A stretch of 64,000 bases of DNA, from the NCBI RefSeq assembly GCF_017744955.1, contig NZ_JAGIAG010000003.1:372001-436000 (forward strand). Direction: 5' to 3'. Position numbers and translations under genes: made by a program. Of the stretch, positions 56,836 to 64,000 are shown one piece after another; the first letter of the stretch is position 1; each line of letters opens with the position of its first letter. Source of the stretch: Dokdonella sp. (GTDB lineage: Bacteria; Pseudomonadota; Gammaproteobacteria; Xanthomonadales; Rhodanobacteraceae). Below the pieces are notes generated by a model. That model was given only the letters and a program-made list of their open reading frames with translations. It had not been told where the DNA came from and did not search any database.

Positions 56836-57719
56836 ACACCCCCGCCGACGCCGCGAACCCTACCGACCAGCTGATCATCGTCAGCGGCCTGTCCGGCTCG
56901 GGCAAGACCGTCGCGCTGCGCACGCTGGAGGATCTCGGCTACTACTGCGTCGACAACCTGCCGGCGGCGCTGATGCCCGCGTTCGTGCAGGCGCTGTCGC
57001 AGAACGCGGTCGGCCTGCGCCACCGGCTCGCGGTCGGCGTGGACGTGCGCAACCGCGCCGAGAACCTCAACCGCCTGCCGCAGATCCTGGCCGAACTGGC
57101 GCAGGCCGACATCGGCTACCGCCTGGTCTTCCTCGACACGCGCGACGACGTGCTGATCAAGCGCTATTCGGAAACGCGGCGCCGCCATCCGCTGTCCAGC
57201 GACGGCCTCGGCCTCGCCGACGCGATCGCCGAGGAGCGCCGCCTGCTGCGCCCGATGCTGGCGATCGCCGATCGCACGATCGACACCAGCGACCTCAACG
57301 TGCATCAGCTGCGCCGCCTGGTCATCACCGAGATGGGACTGACCGCCGGTGCGATGACCCTGCTGTTCGAGTCGTTCGCCTACCGTCGCGGCGTGCCGAC
57401 CGACGCCGATTTCGTGTTCGACGCGCGCTGCCTGCCCAATCCGCACTGGGACGCCAAGCTGCGCCCGCTGTCGGGCAAGGACGCGCCGGTGCGCGAGTGG
57501 CTCGAAGGCAAGGCCGAGGTCGGCGAATTCCGCGACGACCTGATGCGTTTCCTCGACCGCTGGCTGCCGAGCTTCGAACACGACGGCCGCAGCTACGTGA
57601 CGATCTGCCTCGGCTGCACCGGCGGCCGCCACCGCTCGGTCTACCTGTCCGAGCGCCTGGCCGAGCATTTCCGCCAGCGCTACGCGCAGGTGCTGACTTA
57701 TCATCGGGAGTTGGAGTGA
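56829..57719 (+). CDS. rapZ: RNase adapter RapZ (YvcJ family P-loop protein)
   Basis: 296 residues. Walker A GLSGSGKT (20-27), [54 protein letters not shown] and the C-terminal [14 protein letters not shown] ligand-binding domain. In enterics RapZ presents GlmZ to RNase E; elsewhere it is a nucleotide and sugar-signal binder. The hprK-rapZ overlap places it in the PTS unit. Confidence 0.95.
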   Translation: MVDTPADAANPTDQLIIVSGLSGSGKTVALRTLEDLGYYCVDNLPAALMPAFVQALSQNAVGLRHRLAVGVDVRNRAENLNRLPQILAELAQADIGYRLVFLDTRDDVLIKRYSETRRRHPLSSDGLGLADAIAEERRLLRPMLAIADRTIDTSDLNVHQLRRLVITEMGLTAGAMTLLFESFAYRRGVPTDADFVFDARCLPNPHWDAKLRPLSGKDAPVREWLEGKAEVGEFRDDLMRFLDRWLPSFEHDGRSYVTICLGCTGGRHRSVYLSERLAEHFRQRYAQVLTYHRELE

Positions 57720-57852
57720 TGGGTGCCGTGATTCGTGATTCGGGATTGGTGATTCGCAAGAGCGGGCGCGCGCGCCTGCCGGAGCGCGGTATCCGTTCGC
57801 GCTTTTCGCCGATCACCCATCCATCACCCACCACCGCGTGCGGAGCACGTCC
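57719..57852 (+). repeat. GATT-iterated bipartite element between rapZ and EIIA-Man gene
   Basis: The left end has GTGATTCGTGATTCGGGATT then GGTGATTCG. The right end has CCGATCACCCATCCATCACC, ending 18 bp before the downstream GTG. A GC-rich core separates them. Confidence 0.75.
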
Positions 57853-58245
57853 GTGACCGTCGGCGTGCTCCTGATGACGCACGAGTCGATGGGCGCGGCC
57901 CTGGTCGGCGCGGCGCGGCACGTGCTCGGCCGCCTGCCGCTGCCGGTCGAGGTGCAGGAGGTCGCGCCGAACGACGATCCGGACACGATGCTGCGCGCCG
58001 CAGCGGCGAACGCGCGCGAGCTCGACCGCGGCGACGGGGTACTGGTGCTGTCGGACCTGTACGGCGCCACGCCGTGCAACATCGCGCGACGCCTGCCGGA
58101 CCTCGGCGTACGCATGCACTGCGTGTCGGGGTTGAACCTGCCGATGCTGCTGCGGGTCCTGAACTATCCGGAGCAGTCGCTGGACGAGCTCGCGCAGACG
58201 GCGGCGAGCGGCGGCCGCGGAGGCATCGTCGTCGACAATCCATAG
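57853..58245 (+). CDS. PTS EIIA component, mannose/ManX type
   Basis: 130 residues from GTG, with GGAG eight bases upstream. EIIA-Man fold: VGVLLMTHESMGAALVGAA with phosphoacceptor His10, and VLVLSDLYGATPCNIARRL. There is no EIIB, EIIC or EIID nearby, so this is the stand-alone regulatory EIIA of the alpha/beta/gamma-proteobacterial PTS rather than a mannose transporter part. It would receive phosphate from HPr, encoded 109 bp downstream. Confidence 0.92.
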   Translation: MTVGVLLMTHESMGAALVGAARHVLGRLPLPVEVQEVAPNDDPDTMLRAAAANARELDRGDGVLVLSDLYGATPCNIARRLPDLGVRMHCVSGLNLPMLLRVLNYPEQSLDELAQTAASGGRGGIVVDNP

Positions 58246-58354
58246 GGAAATCCGAAGACCGCCCGTGCGGCGGCCTCGCGGATTTCCTGCAAGCGTCCAT
58301 CGCGCGAGCGGAACGTCGCGCTCACAACCCCTCAACAGCCACGAAAGGAACGCC

Positions 58355-58624
58355 ATGCTCGAAAGGGAAATCACGATCAGCAACAAGCTCGGCCTGCATG
58401 CGCGCGCCTCGGCCAAGCTCGTGCAGGTGCTGCACGGCTTCCAGGCCGCGGCCTTCATCGCCTGCCGCGGCAAGGAGGTCAACGCCAAGAGCATCATGGG
58501 CGTGATGATGCTCGCCGCCGGGCTCGGCACGCCGATCACCCTGCGCACCGACGGGGCCGACGAGGAAGCCGCGATGGCGGCGATGGTGGACCTGTTCGAG
58601 CGCAAGTTCGACGAGGGTCAATGA
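58355..58624 (+). CDS. ptsH: Phosphocarrier protein HPr
   Basis: 89 residues. Phosphoacceptor His15 in NKLGLHARASAKL and Ser46 in NAKSIMGVMMLAAG, so both the EI-dependent and the HprK-dependent sites are present. AAAGGAACGCC precedes the ATG. It overlaps ptsI by 4 bp. HPr relays phosphate from EI to the EIIA-type proteins encoded upstream. Confidence 0.96.
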   Translation: MLEREITISNKLGLHARASAKLVQVLHGFQAAAFIACRGKEVNAKSIMGVMMLAAGLGTPITLRTDGADEEAAMAAMVDLFERKFDEGQ

Positions 58625-60360
58625 GGCTCGTCCTGACCGGAACCGGCGCATCGCGCGGCATGGCGCTCGGCCGCGCGCGCCTCGAACACCCCAGCCGCTA
58701 CCTGGTCGACGAACGACCGCTCGAAGAATCCGAAGTCGACGCCGAAGCCGAACGCCTGTACCGCGCGATCGCGATCGCGCGCGACGAACTGCAGGCCCTG
58801 CGCGAGAAACTGCACGGCGCGCTCGCGCGCGAAGTCGCCGAGTTCATCGACGCGCACAGCCTGATGCTGGCCGACCGCGAACTCACCAGCGGCCTGTTCG
58901 AGCTGATCCGCGTCGGCCGCTACCGCGCCAGCGCCGCGCTGAAGATGCAGCGCGATCGCCTCGTCGCGGTGTTCGAAGCGATGGACGATCCCTACCTGCG
59001 CAGCCGCAAGGAGGACATCGACCACGTCATCGGCCGCGTGCAGGCCGGCCTCGCGCGCGAGTCGAGCGTGGAGGAACGCAAGCTCGCCGCGCGCGTCGGC
59101 GAGATCCTGGTCAGCGACACGGTGGCGCCGTCGGAGCTGGTGCCGCTGGCCGAGCACGGCGTGCTCGGCGTGGTGCTGTCCTCGGGAAGCCAGGTCTCGC
59201 ACAGCGCGATCCTGGCGCGCTCGCTGCACCTGCCGATGATCGTCGCCGCGCACCAGGCGCTGTCGCACATCCAGGACGACGACCTCGTGCTGATCGACGG
59301 CGAGCGTGGCGAGATCGTCGTGCATCCGGCGGCGCAGGACCTGGCGCGCTTCCGCGCCTGGCAGCGCGAGCTGGCGCAGAAGGGCAAGCGCCTGGCCCTG
59401 CTGCGCGACGCCGACACGCGCACGCTCGACGGCACGCCGATCTCGCTGTACGCGAACGCGGAATCGCCGGCCGACGTGGCGCAGGCGCGCACGCTCGGCG
59501 CCGCCGGCGTCGGCCTGTACCGCACCGAATTCCTGTTCCTGCAGCGCAAGGAAATCCCGAGCGAGGACGAGCAGTTCCTGGCCTATCGCGACCTCGTGCT
59601 CGGCATGGGCGGCCTGCCGGTGACGATCCGCACGCTCGATCTCGGCGCCGACAAGGCCGACGCCAGCGGGCTGGTGATGGACGACGAGGAAAACCCGGCG
59701 CTCGGCGTGCGCGGCGTGCGGCTGACCCTGCGCCATCCGCAGATCCTCGCCGTGCAGCTGCGCGCGATCCTGCGCGCCTCCGGCTACGGACCGGTGCGCA
59801 TCCTGGTGCCGATGGTCTCGACCGTCGAGGAAATGACCAGCGTGCGCCGCCTGCTCAAGGAATGCGCGCGAGATCTTCGCTCGGCCGGCCACGAGATCGC
59901 CGAGCACATCGAACTCGGCGCGATGATCGAGGTGCCGGCGGCCGCGATCGCGCTCGGCGGCATGATCAAGTCGCTCGACTTCGTCGCGATCGGCACCAAC
60001 GACCTGATCCAGTACACGCTGGCGGTCGATCGCAACAACGACCACCTGGCCAATCTGTACGACCCGCTGCACCCGGCCGTGCTGAAGCTGCTCGCGCAGA
60101 CGATCGCCACCGCGCAGCGCGCGAAGCGGCGCGTCACGCTGTGCGGCGAGATGGCCGGCGACCGCCGCTACACCGCCCTGCTGCTCGCGCTCGGCCTGAC
60201 CGACTTCAGCATGCACCCGGGTCTGTTGCTGGAAGTGCGCGAGACGGTCAACGCGCTCCATCGCGAGCCGCTGCGCGCGCAGGCGACCGCACTGCTGCGC
60301 GCGCCGACGCGCGCGCGCATCGAGCGCGTCGTGGAAAACCTCAAGAAGGCCGTCGGCTGA
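58621..60360 (+). CDS. ptsI: PTS phosphoenolpyruvate-protein phosphotransferase (EI)
   Basis: 579 residues. N-terminal HPr-binding and phospho-His domain with His194 in SGSQVSHSAILARSL; PEP-binding TIM barrel with GLYRTEFLFLQR, IRTLDLGADKAD, GVRGVRLTL, IGTNDLIQYTLAVDRNN and the catalytic Cys in VTLCGEMAGD. It draws phosphate from PEP for HPr. The full-length form without a GAF domain marks it as the general EI, not EI-Ntr. It is the last gene of the PTS run. Confidence 0.96.
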   Translation: MRLVLTGTGASRGMALGRARLEHPSRYLVDERPLEESEVDAEAERLYRAIAIARDELQALREKLHGALAREVAEFIDAHSLMLADRELTSGLFELIRVGRYRASAALKMQRDRLVAVFEAMDDPYLRSRKEDIDHVIGRVQAGLARESSVEERKLAARVGEILVSDTVAPSELVPLAEHGVLGVVLSSGSQVSHSAILARSLHLPMIVAAHQALSHIQDDDLVLIDGERGEIVVHPAAQDLARFRAWQRELAQKGKRLALLRDADTRTLDGTPISLYANAESPADVAQARTLGAAGVGLYRTEFLFLQRKEIPSEDEQFLAYRDLVLGMGGLPVTIRTLDLGADKADASGLVMDDEENPALGVRGVRLTLRHPQILAVQLRAILRASGYGPVRILVPMVSTVEEMTSVRRLLKECARDLRSAGHEIAEHIELGAMIEVPAAAIALGGMIKSLDFVAIGTNDLIQYTLAVDRNNDHLANLYDPLHPAVLKLLAQTIATAQRAKRRVTLCGEMAGDRRYTALLLALGLTDFSMHPGLLLEVRETVNALHREPLRAQATALLRAPTRARIERVVENLKKAVG

Positions 60361-60398
60361 CGCGCTGCGGCGCGGTGCGCATGGCATCATGCGCGCCC

Positions 60399-61346
60399 AT
60401 GAACGCCTCCGACCTCTCCCGCTTCATCGACCCGCGCGTGCTCGCCGAGCCGGATCGCCACGCCGCCGCATTCGCGCAGGCCGAGCCGTTCCGCCACCTC
60501 GTCGTCGACGACTTCCTCGCCGCCGACTACGCCGCCGACCTGCTGGCCCAGTTCCCGCCGTTCGAACGCGGCAACGCGCGCAACGAGGCCGGCGAACTCG
60601 GCGGCAAGTCGACCGTCGAACGCGTGCGCGAACTCGGCGCGCCGTACGCGGCGCTCGACGATCTGATCCAGTCGCGCGCGTTCCTCGACCTGGTCGGCCG
60701 CCTCACCGGCATTCCCGACCTGCTCTACGATCCGTTCTATTTCGGCGGCGGCACGCACGAGAACCGCGAGGGCCAGGATCTCGATCCGCACGTCGACTTC
60801 AACCGTCATCCGGTCGAGCGCTGGCACCGCCGGCTGAACCTGATCGTCTACCTCAACCGCGAATGGCAGGACGATTGGGGCGGCTCGCTGGAACTGCACT
60901 CCGATCCGCGCGCGGCGGACGACCGCATCAGCCTGGTCACGCCGCTGTACAACCGCTGCGTGATCTTCGAGACGACCGAATGGAGCTGGCACGGCTTCAG
61001 CCGCATCACGCTGCCGGAATCGCGCAAGCAGCTGACGCGCAAGTCGATCGCGCTGTACTTCTACACGCGTGAACGGCCGGCCGAAGAACTCGCCGGCACG
61101 CACTCGACGATCTACGTCGACCGCCCGCTGCCGCCGCATCTGCGCGCCGGCACGACGCTGACCGAGGCCGACGTCGAGACCTTGCGCGTGCTGCTGGCGC
61201 GCCGCGACCAGCACAACCAGCGGCTCTACCGCGACATCGGCGAACTGACGCAGCAGCTCGAGCAGTCGCAGGCCGCGTTGAGCAGCGGGCGGCTCGGGCG
61301 GCTGCGCTACTTCCTCGCGCGCGCGCTCGCGCGGCTGCGCAATTGA
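60399..61346 (+). CDS. 2-oxoglutarate/Fe(II)-dependent oxygenase family protein
   Basis: 315 residues. The Fe(II) facial triad is visible as LDPHVDFNRHP (His-x-Asp) and WSWHGF (distal His), with RKSIALYFY giving the 2OG-binding Arg. PFYFGGGTHENREGQDLDPH and YLNREWQDDWGGSLELH fit the prolyl-4-hydroxylase-like 2OG-FeII_Oxy_3 family. The last 70 residues hold a coiled-coil segment (RRDQHNQRLYRDIGELTQQL) and a basic end. Such proteins hydroxylate proteins or sugars; the substrate is unknown. It sits 38 bp after ptsI. Confidence 0.85.
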   Translation: MNASDLSRFIDPRVLAEPDRHAAAFAQAEPFRHLVVDDFLAADYAADLLAQFPPFERGNARNEAGELGGKSTVERVRELGAPYAALDDLIQSRAFLDLVGRLTGIPDLLYDPFYFGGGTHENREGQDLDPHVDFNRHPVERWHRRLNLIVYLNREWQDDWGGSLELHSDPRAADDRISLVTPLYNRCVIFETTEWSWHGFSRITLPESRKQLTRKSIALYFYTRERPAEELAGTHSTIYVDRPLPPHLRAGTTLTEADVETLRVLLARRDQHNQRLYRDIGELTQQLEQSQAALSSGRLGRLRYFLARALARLRN

Positions 61347-61357
61347 CCTGCAGCCGG

Positions 61358-61377
61358 CCGGCACATCCTTGTGCCGG
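61358..61377. terminator. Terminator-like hairpin between convergent genes
   Basis: Perfect 8-bp stem CCGGCACA/TGTGCCGG with TCCT loop, 11 bp after the oxygenase stop; the minus-strand secreted protein ends 28 bp further on. There is no T-run. Confidence 0.5.
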
Positions 61378-61405
61378 TCGACTTCGAAGCTCGTCCCGGT
61401 GAAGA

Positions 61406-62809
61406 TTATTTGACGATCACCGTGCTTACGGCTACCGGCTGCAATCCCGCATAGTCGGCGACGCAATCATTCTTGTAATAAATCTTGAATTGATACGTCT
61501 TGTTCATCACGATCCAACTCGGATCATTGTAGCCGGCGCGATTCCAGCAAGAGACGGAAGAGGGCCCATTCCCGACGTCCACCGTCACATGAACGACTTT
61601 TCCCGCCGGAGGCGCGGAATAGACCTGATGCACCGTGCACGAAGGCGTGCTGCTGGAGCCGCAGTTCGTATCGCTGAGATAGCTGATATTGGCGTTGGTG
61701 CTGGTAATGCTCACAGTCCGCTGGCCGATGAATCCCCGGTAGTTCGAAAACTGATTCGAACTAGGAAGTTGATTCAAGGCTGACTGCACTCCGTACTGCC
61801 CTTCAATCAGCGGCCATTCGTATATTCCGGTAATGTTCAACGCGGGAAGACTGCCCAATGCGCTGCTGAGCTGCTGGGAAACGGCCTGGTTGTTGAAGAA
61901 CGTCTCCAGAACCACGATCGGTTGATTCTGAAGCCCGTAAACGGACAAATTGTTGTACGCCAGCTGCAGCCGCTGAAGGAAGCTGTATCCAGGGCTCGAA
62001 TAGATGTCCAGGGCCCAGACGTTCGGCTTGTTGGCGCCGTATTCGGCGATAGCGTCGGAGAATCTCGACGGCGCGTTCTGCGGATCCATCGCCACGGAAA
62101 ATCCAACCGTATCGTTCTTTCCGTAGCGCGCCGTGTAGTCGGACCACAGCTTGGTCTTGAACGCCGGCAACTGTCCGCCTGTTATTCCGCCCCACTCCGC
62201 CCCAAGATCATAGGATACGGTCAGGCTCTGCCCGACGGCGGGCGAAACGAGGTCGTGAATACTTTTGACATACGACCAGAAGCTCTGATAGCTGGATTCG
62301 TTCCAGGCCGTCCATTCCCGAGGCTTGTTATTGTAGAAGAAGCGAACGACCAAGCTCTTGTAGCCGAGCTGCTGAGCCCACGTCAATATTTGACTCAAGT
62401 TCGCCGAATGCTGAGGCCACAAATGGCCGAGATGATTGTCCAGAATCTCTCCGTACACCCCATCATCCACACCATCCACACCATCCACAGAACCCGAAAG
62501 CGCCATATTGTATATGGGAAGCACGAGAGCATTCTGGCCGCTTTGGCGCATCGCCTGCAATCGGGAGTAGACGAACTGCGGGTTGCTGTTCAACAGACCT
62601 ATCAGGTTCTTGAACTGCAACGGAGGACACTTCCAACTGATGTTCGGGGGCTGCTGCCCACAGGGAATGTTCGGATATGTCGGGCCGTTCGGATTCTCGA
62701 TGATCGCCCCCATGTCGTAGACGAAATAATTGAATCCGCCGTAGTTGACGGTCTTCGCCATCGACGACACAGGCAACATCAGGAGCAGCAAAAGGATGAT
62801 CCGCTTCAT
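61406..62809 (-). CDS. Secreted protein of unknown function, AT-rich relative to neighbours
   Basis: 467 residues from an ATG with GGAGATTGAAC upstream. Signal peptide MKRIILLLLLMLPVSSMA. The mature protein reads like a glycoside-hydrolase-type TIM barrel (LQAMRQSGQNALVLPIYN, WAQQLGYKSLVVRFFYN, SLTVSYDLGAEWGG, NVWALDIYSSPGYSF, IVVLETFFNNQA, NITGIYEWPLIEGQYG), followed by a beta-rich C-terminal domain with four cysteines (about 360-467). No catalytic pair can be assigned with confidence. It contains VDGVDGVDDG from a short tandem repeat. Codon third positions are far less GC-rich than the rest of the window, suggesting transfer. Confidence 0.7.
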   Translation of the reverse strand: MKRIILLLLLMLPVSSMAKTVNYGGFNYFVYDMGAIIENPNGPTYPNIPCGQQPPNISWKCPPLQFKNLIGLLNSNPQFVYSRLQAMRQSGQNALVLPIYNMALSGSVDGVDGVDDGVYGEILDNHLGHLWPQHSANLSQILTWAQQLGYKSLVVRFFYNNKPREWTAWNESSYQSFWSYVKSIHDLVSPAVGQSLTVSYDLGAEWGGITGGQLPAFKTKLWSDYTARYGKNDTVGFSVAMDPQNAPSRFSDAIAEYGANKPNVWALDIYSSPGYSFLQRLQLAYNNLSVYGLQNQPIVVLETFFNNQAVSQQLSSALGSLPALNITGIYEWPLIEGQYGVQSALNQLPSSNQFSNYRGFIGQRTVSITSTNANISYLSDTNCGSSSTPSCTVHQVYSAPPAGKVVHVTVDVGNGPSSVSCWNRAGYNDPSWIVMNKTYQFKIYYKNDCVADYAGLQPVAVSTVIVK

Positions 62810-62898
62810 GTTCAATCTCCGCTTTCGGTGAACCCCCTTCTCGTCCAACTCACGAACCATACGATCGATTTCCATCGATCTTCATCACAATTGCGGCA

Positions 62899-64000
62899 CT
62901 ACGACGGCGTATTCGACTCAGGAACCGGGCATCCGAGCGATTGGATTCGCGCCCCGACGATCTCCTTCTTCGTGCGCGGATCGACCAGCACGAAACGCAT
63001 TCCCGCCTGCGCCCACTGTCCGGTAGTCCTTTCGTCGTGCGCGGCCCCCTGTGTCCACGGCTTGAGCGGGCGACTCTCGACACCGATCCAGACGTCGAAT
63101 TCCTCGCCGCTTTCGCCACCGGCGTCCCAGCGAACCGTCGCGATCGAAGGCGACAGGAAGCTGCATGTATAGACAGAGCTCGGCGAGACTTCGATCGAAG
63201 CCGAGCTGGCCTCTGCCGCCGCCGTTCCGAACTGCTCGTCTTCATGCAAAGTGGAACATTCTCGCGGCGACAGGCGCATCGATTCGAAGACGGGCGTCCC
63301 GTCGCGCTGCGTCCACGTCGTGATCGGACCCGGCTCTCGACCGGCAAGATCAGCTATGAAGTGAAATTTTTCGCCATTCCCAGTTCGGGAGAAGACGACG
63401 ACTTGCGGCTTCCCCTCGCAGAGTTCGCGGCGCATGCGCATCGGGTCGACCCACTCGAATTGCGCGAGCCGCGCGCGCGTCATGAACATGATCGGCATGA
63501 CGAAGCCCCAATCGGGCAAGTACACCGTTGCATCCGGATCGTTCTGCTGCATGTCCGCGGCGAAGCGGTCAATGGCATCGGAATACAACTGCGCACCGCC
63601 GCTCGCACGAAGATCGACGTGGAACCGCGTGAGGTCGAAGGCGTTCGCGCAGGCGACGATTGAGACGGACGCGAAGGCGATCGCCGCACGCAGCGACCAG
63701 CGGCCGGCCTTCGGCGCCGAAGCAGGCGTGCCGGACGCGCTGCCGATCAGCGTCGCGACCGCAATGCCGAATGCCGCATAGAGCAATGGCTGCAAGGCGG
63801 TGTAGTGATGTCCGTCGAGGCGTTCGCCGAATAGCGAGGCGACCGCAAGGAAAACTATCGTCAGCAGCAGAGGCGGACCGATGGAACGCCTTGCGTCGGC
63901 GGTTCGGCGCAAAGCGAGGGCCAGCGCCAGGATCGGCACTCCGGCGAGCGTGACCGCCTTGATCACTCCAACTGCGCGCCCGTCATGAAACTGAAGGATC
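62899..64000 (-). CDS. Polytopic membrane protein with C-terminal periplasmic domain (5' end beyond right edge)
   Basis: The frame stays open to the window end, so only the last 366 residues are seen. The visible N-terminal part has hydrophobic helices (AVGVIKAVTLAGVPILALALAL, IGPPLLLTIVFLAVASLFG, HYTALQPLLYAAFGIAVATLIG, LRAAIAFASVSIVACANAF). A soluble domain follows, with SDAIDRFAADMQQNDPDATVYLPDWGFVMPIMFMTRARLAQFEWVDP, similar in layout to GT-C or PMT-like membrane glycosyltransferases. A beta-sandwich-like end has CSFLSPSIATVRWDAGGESGEEFDVWIG. The enzyme class is uncertain because the catalytic N-terminal part is off-window. Confidence 0.65.
   Translation of the reverse strand, partial: ILQFHDGRAVGVIKAVTLAGVPILALALALRRTADARRSIGPPLLLTIVFLAVASLFGERLDGHHYTALQPLLYAAFGIAVATLIGSASGTPASAPKAGRWSLRAAIAFASVSIVACANAFDLTRFHVDLRASGGAQLYSDAIDRFAADMQQNDPDATVYLPDWGFVMPIMFMTRARLAQFEWVDPMRMRRELCEGKPQVVVFSRTGNGEKFHFIADLAGREPGPITTWTQRDGTPVFESMRLSPRECSTLHEDEQFGTAAAEASSASIEVSPSSVYTCSFLSPSIATVRWDAGGESGEEFDVWIGVESRPLKPWTQGAAHDERTTGQWAQAGMRFVLVDPRTKKEIVGARIQSLGCPVPESNTPS

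Noticed and set aside
58618-60390. 590-codon minus-strand frame over ptsI
   Set aside because: Complement of the clearly conserved EI gene; composition is His/Arg/Ala-rich without motifs.
62464-62494. Short tandem repeat (CCATCCACA units) as a possible CRISPR-like or microsatellite locus
   Set aside because: Only about three units, inside the coding frame (VDGVDGVDDG); no spacers.

Overview
The window is GC-rich, densely coding chromosomal DNA from a gammaproteobacterium of the order Xanthomonadales (Lysobacterales), probably Rhodanobacteraceae or Dokdonella-like. The order is inferred from gene content and order: amgK-murU, then hda-perM-CDP-alcohol transferase-DUF2066 facing purM-purN-DUF3108, a suf operon with a Rrf2 regulator and SufU, and the run murA-bolA / kdsD-kdsC-lptCAB-rpoN-hpf-ptsN-hprK-rapZ-EIIA(Man)-ptsH-ptsI. 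The genus is a guess. No rRNA, tRNA, CRISPR array, transposase or prophage was recognised.

Layout. 1-12.5 kb: mixed housekeeping and accessory genes (two SET-domain proteins, RNase T2, a NarL-type two-component system, M20 peptidase, GST, a PLP enzyme divergent from an Lrp-type regulator, a ComEA-like protein, HutD, MAPEG). 12.5-21.8 kb: two Fur-box-preceded iron modules on the minus strand. One is a TonB receptor-PiuC-Sel1 set. The other is PepSY-DUF2271-DUF4198-ApbE-flavoreductase, which looks like an extracytoplasmic flavin electron-transfer chain. 21.8-25.6 kb: a YCII protein, a SMI1/KNR4 protein and an OmpR-type two-component system. 25.6-32.8 kb: the suf Fe-S assembly operon with two acetyltransferases and a Rieske protein. 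32.9-42 kb: a barrel-like protein, cell-wall recycling genes (amgK-murU), hda/perM and purine genes. 42-46.4 kb: a 1453-residue mosaic surface protein with a PTL-type C-terminal anchor, divergent from a LuxR-type regulator. 47.6-60.4 kb: peptidoglycan and LPS precursor genes, LPS transport, sigma-54 and the regulatory PTS. 60.4-64 kb: a 2OG-Fe(II) oxygenase, a comparatively AT-rich secreted protein of unknown function, and a membrane protein cut by the right edge.

The two least expected signals are these. First, the DUF2271 protein carries a DGVSGAT motif matching the ApbE flavinylation consensus, two genes away from an ApbE lipoprotein and three from a membrane flavodoxin/FNR reductase. Second, several dispersed repeat families lie in spacers and run into coding ends: a GATT-iterated bipartite element, a 31-nt inverted repeat between murU and hda, and a CTCTGCG inverted repeat at apbE. 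They appear to supply protein termini (MurU, Hda, PurN, possibly ApbE) and an in-frame internal loop in AmgK. Functions rest on motif and family recognition by eye; no database search was run.
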